A DNA stretch of 64,000 nucleotides, taken from positions 186,358 through 250,357 of the forward strand of contig CAJNDS010000033.1 of the NCBI GenBank assembly GCA_905221605.1. Direction: 5' to 3'. Shown one piece after another: positions 58,415-64,000 of the stretch. The DNA comes from Symbiodinium natans (taxonomy: Eukaryota > Sar > Dinophyceae > Suessiales > Symbiodiniaceae). A program made the translations under genes and the position numbers. Numbering within the stretch: the stretch's first letter is position 1; every line of letters starts with the position of its first letter. The notes under the pieces were generated by a model, which was not told the DNA's origin, did no database searches, and saw only the letters and a program-made list of their open reading frames with translations.

Positions 58415-61400
58415 GAAGCCGCAGCTGCCTTCTTCTGAAGGAGCTCGCGCTTCTTTGCCGCCTCCTCCCGCAAGGCTTGGAGCACGGCTTCGTCTTCCGC
58501 CTGGAGACTCCAGGTTTAGGGTAGGTTCAGGGTCTCGGTGCTCGGAAACACCCCCCTAACAAGGCCGAGAGGAGGTTTGTCTGGGGATCCCCATAAAGAC
58601 GCCCCGAAACGCTCTCTCGACTCCGGCCCTCGGAAGCCGAAGCCAAGCCCCGTTTCTGCTTTTTGTTTCAAAGTCTCTTTTACTCTTCTTCTCTTTCTCC
58701 GCGGATAAGTTTACCACATAGACAGTCGGCTTTAAGGGCTTTTTTCCTTTTTCATGGTTCAGCCGGAGTTTAGGGTTGCATCATCTTCGGGCTCCCACGA
58801 AAAAAGAAGTTGTTTCAAGCGTTCAAAGATCCTGCAACTCCAACTCCTGTCGCCTCGTCATCTGCACTGGCAGCCGAGTGGGCGAGCATGGCCATGGTCT
58901 GCTGGTAGAGGTTTGAGACACGAGCTTTCTCCTGGCAAGATCTGCCCAAAGGGCGGAAAGGCCGCTCAGAGCGCCAAGCAGACCATACTTCCCGTAAATG
59001 AAAGCCTTTGCAAAGGAAAGAAGTTGAAACAGGAACAGGCAAACTTTCCAAAAGGTCACGACGCAAGCCAATATAAATGCTTCAGAAAGAATTGAGGTCG
59101 CATGGTCTCAACGAACCCTGACAAGTACAGAATTCAGACGTGAAATGACTTGACCGAGACCCGTGCCTTTTCAAGCTTGTCTCGCTCTTCCAGCAGCCTG
59201 CAACTTGACATGTGCGTGGGACATCGCGGGGCCCACAAATGTGTCCCAAATATCCCTGCTAACTCACAAATTCTTACAAATGCCAAAGATGTTTGCCCCG
59301 GGCTTTTCGGACATTTGCAGCATGGCCTGGCATTCGCCTGTGTGGCCTTCTCCAGGGTGGACCTCGAAACACTTTCTTCACATGTGCCATGGCCTTCCTG
59401 GAAGGGTTCCGGGATACACTGAAGCAAAGTTGTTCCTGCGCGGCCGGGCTCGCGGAACTGCTTCTGCTTCTCGCGATCCTTGTCCAGTGCCTGGCTCTTG
59501 CTACAATGTCTAACTACATATGTGTATGTATATATGTATATGTACATATACATACATGCAATAAGTATAGCCATATATATATATATTATTAAATATATAT
59601 ATATATCTATATTTCTGCATCTACAGTACTTGCCACAGTTTCTTCAGTAGTGCAGGGGCTTGGCGAGAGCCGGCTGCACTCTCCTCGCCTCGACCCTTAG
59701 CATCAGCCGGTTGCGCTCGTCGACCACCTCAAGCAAGTGCAGGTGTCAAAAGGGTTTAGGGTTCAGGGTTTAGGGTTTAGGGTTTAGGGAGACTTCTCAG
59801 CAAGGTGAAAGTACAGCTCAGCTGTGGCAACATCTACTATGAGGCCACTAGTAAAACCGAAGAGGAACACCGATAACAAGAAAAGCCACTAACCATCACA
59901 GAGCCAGCCGTGCGTGAAAGGTGCCTAAAGGCTTAAAAATTCGCTTCGGGAGGCGGCCCCAGCTGCAGACGCTTTTTACATGCTTTCTTGGGGGGGAAGC
60001 CGGTTGCCAAGCCCGGAAAAAGAAAAGCCGCTGGGAGGCAGCCTTCACGTCAACAACCCGTGAGCCTGAAAACAACACCGCCAACGGCGCCCCAATTCCG
60101 CTGCTCATTTGTGGGAAGGCTGCACCTCCTACCACGAAGCACTCCGTGGATCTCTGTGGCATACGCATGCGCCCCCTGGTGTGAATCTTCGGCTGTCTCA
60201 GAGCGCCTTTGTCGATCAGCAACTTCAGTTGCCAAATCCAAAATGGCCATCGCTTTGTGTGCCCACAAGGAAGACTCAAGAAAAACGATCCTTAGAGGCT
60301 GGTGTCGACCATCAGCATCCCTTCGAAAAAGCCCCCGAGCGCCTGATTGTAGGTTTCGCGCAGCTGCGCCACCTTTTGCAGCACGCAAAGGTAGTCATGT
60401 TTCCTGAAGGTCACTACCAGCTTGCACACACAACTCTACACACAAACAAGAGTTCTGCATCTGCAAAGGCGTTCGTGTGCTGCCTTGAGAGCCTTGAAGT
60501 TTGAAGAATCCGTAGAAATCGGAGCACTGAAAGTTTTCATAAAGCAAAATTGTAAGAGAATCCCAGAGAGTGGCCTGACGCTCGTGTTCCGGAGAGCAGG
60601 CCGGCGAGGCAGCGATGCAGGCAATCTGCAGCTTGTCGAGGCAGCCCTGGAAGACATCGAAAGTGAAGTGGACTCCGAAAGAAAAGTTTTCGCGATGCGT
60701 TGCGACAATTCTGATGACAAACAAAGAGAGAGCTTAAAAAAAAAGCTCCGACGTTTCCCCACTCTGAGCCGCCTTGGCGTAGAGGAAGTTCTCGATGAGC
60801 TCGTCCTTCGACCTCGCGCCCTGTCAGAGCCGGGGGGGAGGGGGTAAACTCTTTTAAGGCTCTTTTTGTTGCTTTTACTTTTCCCCTACTTAAATACTTC
60901 AATCAATCAGAATTCACGTGTGGAGCTGCGGTTTGAACAGCGGGAGTCGACGTAAGAAGCCTCCACAAAAGAAAGCAAAAGACAGCGCTCCACAAACCTC
61001 AGGAGGTTCGCACTTGACCGCATGGACCCTGAAGCGGCCTCCGTGACCATGCGTTCCAGGCCCTCTTTCTCTCGGCTCAAGCTATCGACCTGACAGTGGC
61101 CGCTCAGAGGCCCTGATCATGCTGACTTGCACTTGAAGGAACCATTCAAAACCATTCAACACAGCATAGGCACAGGTTTTGGAAAGAACATGAAAGAACG
61201 ATCATGCCGGGCCCAACCTTCTGGCTGAAGCACAGCGGCAAACCCAAGAGCCCGAGAGCCGTGCGTCACCACGCAGTCTTCGGAGCTCTTCTGCCCGAGT
61301 GGAGTCCTGACTTTTTTGAAAAAGACACCGGAATGCACCCGGGACGTGGCCCACTCTGAAGCAACTGTCTTGTTGACCTCACATACTGCCCCGAATGCCC

Positions 61401-63588
61401 TGCACTTTGCACTTGCCCTGGCTGCATACCGGTCCCGTTCAGAGTGCTGCCTCTCGCTCCCGGCCAGGGCACCTGTGAGGAGGCGGAGACTCTCTGTTCC
61501 CCCTGCAATCAACAAGAAAAAAGACCTCGGGATACCTGAGCAGAGCCTGACCTAACATCTAAAGCTGGATATTCCCAGCAGAGTCTCCTTGATCCTCCAT
61601 CTGGTTGCCATTTGCTGCTTCCTGGCTGAGGCGTAAACTAATTTGCCCTCGCAGCTTTGCGATCTCGGCCCTGTAATTCTCGACGGTCCGCGCCTTAGGC
61701 AATCGGTGGGGCAGTCCAGGCAGTCTGCCGCACCATCCAAACCATCAAACACCAGCAACAAAAAAAGACAAGGCGGTCAATGTCGAGGCGATGGCCCGCA
61801 TCTGCGCGGCAGGGCCGTCGGTCCCGTCGGGGCCTCTTTCAGCAAAAGGGGAATGGAAAGGCGGAGGCGTGCCTCCTACTACAGGGCCTCCTGTAGGTGA
61901 GCATTTGCAGGTTTGCAGGTTTGCTCAATTGCGCGAAGTCCGGAGCCTGTCTCCCGCTGCTCCTCGTCAAGGCGCTGCCTCTCAGAGACGCCGATCTCCG
62001 GAATCTTAAAACAACTTTCCCAGAGTTGAGGTGCACCTCAACTCCTGAAGCTCCAGCTGCAGCTTGCTGTGCAGGGCCTCAGCGCTCTCAAAGTGGGAAG
62101 GCTCTCCGGAGGGCCCCTCTCTCATGCCCAGTCCAAACCTGCCACTGGCTGCAAGTTATTCAAAACACAAACTGTGGGCCCCTGGCGCGGCCATCGTGGA
62201 TCTGAAGCTGTAGCCCAGCAACCATTCCTCCCTGGCGCGAAGGTCAAAGGTCTGGTACAGGTGAACCCTGAGACGTGTAGAAAATTGTAGAAGACGGTAG
62301 AAGATTCATGATGATTCCAGTGGAACTGCTCTTCCCGACACCTTGGCAGCCGGCGCCAGCTGCTGGTGGAGTTGCTCGATCGCCTTCGGTGAACAAAGAT
62401 CTTGCGCCCTTCTTTTTGACGGAGGCAATGCTCAAAGCTCGTTGCAGCTCTCAAGCTCTCACGACTCAAAGACTCAAAGCTTGTGTTTCGTAACAAACCT
62501 GTGTATACTTTTCTGTCAAGCTTTGTACACGACTTTGATTTCTACATCTGCCTGAGCTCTTCTACAGATCCACGGTCCACGGTGCACCGTAAGAAAGCTA
62601 TCCGGGATGGGCATGATCATAGCCTGCCTGCTGTTCTACTTGCCTTCTTGTTTTGCAATGCCGACGTTGAGGGTCTCGAGAGAACAAGTGCCAGCGTTAA
62701 CATGCAAGCTGTGAGGGCAGCGGAAACTGGAAGAACGTGGTTCAGGAAACTGGAAAAAAGCAAGTTCGGGAGGCCCTTCGAGATTCTAAAGAGTGATTCG
62801 GGAAACTGGAAAACGCTGATTCGGAAACCGGCAGTTCGGGAAACCGCGCGGACTCCGGAAACTGGAAACTGTGGATTCAGGAAACCGCGGATTCGTTGGA
62901 ATGACAAAGCTTTCTGAGACCACCCTTGACATGAAGTCATCATCCCTCCACCCCCCCCACCCCCCAACCCCCACCCCCCAACCCCCTCCCCCCAAACCCC
63001 AACCCCCACCCCCCACCTGCCACCCACCGTGGAATCCTGGTTTTCTGAAGCGCGTTCAGTTTCTGAATCGCACGCTCCAGTTTCTGCATGCTACCTCACT
63101 CCCCATCCGTTCCGAAAGAGACTCAGAACGGGCTCGCCTCTGTGTAGCTGCCGATGGTTTCCGACAGCTGCGCCTGTCGCGAATGAGCAATGATCATCAA
63201 AAGATCAGCGTCGGCATGTTCTCCGACCTGGAGCTCCCTCTTCTCATTGTTGGAGGTGCGGACCACCCGCCTGGCTGACGAGTCAAGTCTCAGTTTTCCC
63301 TCAAGCTCTGACCCTTTAGCTTCGCATCCCAAACGAAGATCCCACAGCATCTTGGAAACCAGGGCAAGAGAGTGCAACAGAGAGCAAGAGAGGGCCAGAG
63401 AGGGCCAGAGAGGGCAAGGAAAAGAGCAACTAAGAGTTGAAGCGCGCAGGGGGCGACTCGACCGCTTCAAGCTGGCCCACGGTGCGGTCCAGCTCCTCGG
63501 CACAAAGCAGAAGCGCCCCCTTCTCCTTCCGACTCTTGCGCATCGCGTCCTTGCCGAGCCGGTCGCCAAGCCTCTGGAGGTCGAAGTC
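58415..63588 (-). CDS. Large coiled-coil protein, family unknown (many exons)
   Basis: Minus-strand exons with strong heptad-like composition: LQRLGDRLGKDAMRKSRKEK (63588 to about 63465), GEHADADLLMIIAHSRQAQL (about 63230-63125), AIEQLHQQLAPAAK (about 62390-62345), EALHSKLQLELQEL (about 62090-62045), ERQRLDEEQRETGSGLRAIE (about 61995-61920), RTVENYRAEIAKLRGQISLR (about 61690-61615), ALAGSERQHSERDRYAARA (about 61480-61415), LSREKEGLERMVTEAASG (about 61075-61015), SKDELIENFLYAKAAQSG (about 60820-60765), VLQKVAQLRETYNQALGGFF (about 60395-60320), LLEERDKLEKARVSVKSF (about 59205-59150), NLYQQTMAMLAHSAASA (about 58910-58860) and EAVLQALREEAAKKRELLQK (about 58500-58430). Whether all belong to one gene is inferred from strand, order and composition. 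The role could be cytoskeletal or tethering; I cannot say which. Confidence 0.5.
59518..59612. repeat. (TATATG)/(TA)n tract
   Basis: TATATATGTATATG-type repeat between coiled-coil-gene exons at 60.3 and 59.2 kb. Confidence 0.9.
59750..59792. repeat. Interstitial telomere-like tract (TTTAGGG)n
   Basis: About five TTTAGGG units with one TTCAGGG variant, between coiled-coil-gene exons. Confidence 0.95.
62940..63015. repeat. C-rich CCCCCAACCCC tract
   Basis: Imperfect CCCCCCAACCCCCAC units; the minus strand is G-rich with quadruplex potential and yields a Gly/Trp-rich false ORF. Confidence 0.92.
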
Positions 63589-64000
63589 CTGCGAGGAGAG
63601 GAGAGGAGTTAGACTTAGAGATGTCAGAGGCAGGTAGAGGTGAAGGACGGCTTGGAGTGCGTGCGTGCCCAATGTCTGGCCTGCACCAGCGTTCTCGTCA
63701 ACGGAGCCTTGGCCAAAACGCAAAACCAGCCTCCACCTGCTCTCTGACGTCTGAAGCGAACATCAACTTGGGGACCCTGCTCCCGGCCGTGCCGGATCTT
63801 GATAAAGCCTGTGCCGACTTGTGAGCTTGAGTTCTGGGGCAGGATCTTGCGGGTTTGCCGGTTGCATCCGCACTTCGCCGACATGCCGCAGGAGTACCGA
63901 GCGCTTTGTCTCGGTCCCGTCAGCCTAGTAGACTCGCCGCAAGTTTTGTCCGAAGGCTCCAGCGTTCAAGGAAATTCAGGGACCGCGAGGACAAGCCTGT

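Noticed and set aside
60305-60825. Possible glycyl-tRNA synthetase beta-subunit fragment (NQALGGFFEGMLMV)
   Set aside because: The resemblance to the family's FFDxVMV stretch is short, and the neighbouring exons are coiled coil; not enough to name it.
1-64000. tRNA, rRNA or spliced-leader RNA genes
   Set aside because: I looked for the spliced-leader core (TTTTGGCTCAAG) and its complement and did not see it, and no stretch read as a tRNA or rRNA. Without a structure search, a tRNA could have been missed.

Overview
The window looks like nuclear DNA of a dinoflagellate alga. The reasons are: recognisable proteins cut into many exons of about 30-120 nt; intron donors that are often GC (sometimes apparently GA) as well as GT, with AG acceptors; no long intact ORFs; plastid-type SecA encoded with introns; many TTTAGGG-type telomere-like tracts; and all recognisable coding exons on the minus strand. 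A related alveolate cannot be excluded. Almost all ORFs of 60-240 codons here are chance frames. The real exons were found by reading conserved motifs and splice phases by eye, so intron boundaries and gene ends are partly inferred.

Layout, read on the minus strand from high to low coordinates: (1) 58.4-63.6 kb, exons of a large coiled-coil protein of unknown family; (2) 53.99-54.9 kb, a smaller set of unassigned exons, one coiled coil; (3) 46.6-52.2 kb, a WD40-repeat protein; (4) 45.7-46.15 kb, unassigned exons; (5) 33.17-43.44 kb, about 35 small exons of SecA, the preprotein translocase ATPase, from just before the first nucleotide-binding domain to the start of the helical C-terminal region; (6) 22.4-31.0 kb, Sel1-repeat exons best matching HRD3/SEL1L, the ER-associated degradation adaptor; (7) 13.4-14.9 kb, a HAD-like protein with the FDWDDTLL motif; (8) 10.0-12.05 kb, several unassigned exons; (9) 6.76-7.0 kb, two exons that continue SecA exactly where the 33.17 kb exon stops; (10) 0-6.5 kb, short coding-like pieces and simple repeats.

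The main surprise is SecA. The exon ending at 33,172 closes in phase 0 after EEAQKK, and the next residues expected in any SecA (VENYF...) begin in phase 0 after an AG acceptor at 6,999, 26 kb away. Between them lie Sel1/HRD3 and HAD exons on the same strand. This is either a giant intron holding other genes, a rearranged locus, or an assembly misjoin. The second surprise is that telomere-like arrays of three unit types (CCCTAAA, CCCTAAAA, CCCCAAAA) lie between exons of at least five of these genes, including inside SecA. Fold-back elements, a 13-bp terminal-inverted-repeat element and G-tract hairpins add to the repeat content.

The recognised genes are unrelated housekeeping functions (plastid protein translocation, ER quality control, WD40 scaffold, HAD protein). 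I see no operon or pathway link between them beyond shared orientation. I found no tRNA, rRNA, CRISPR array, prokaryotic operon or spliced-leader gene.
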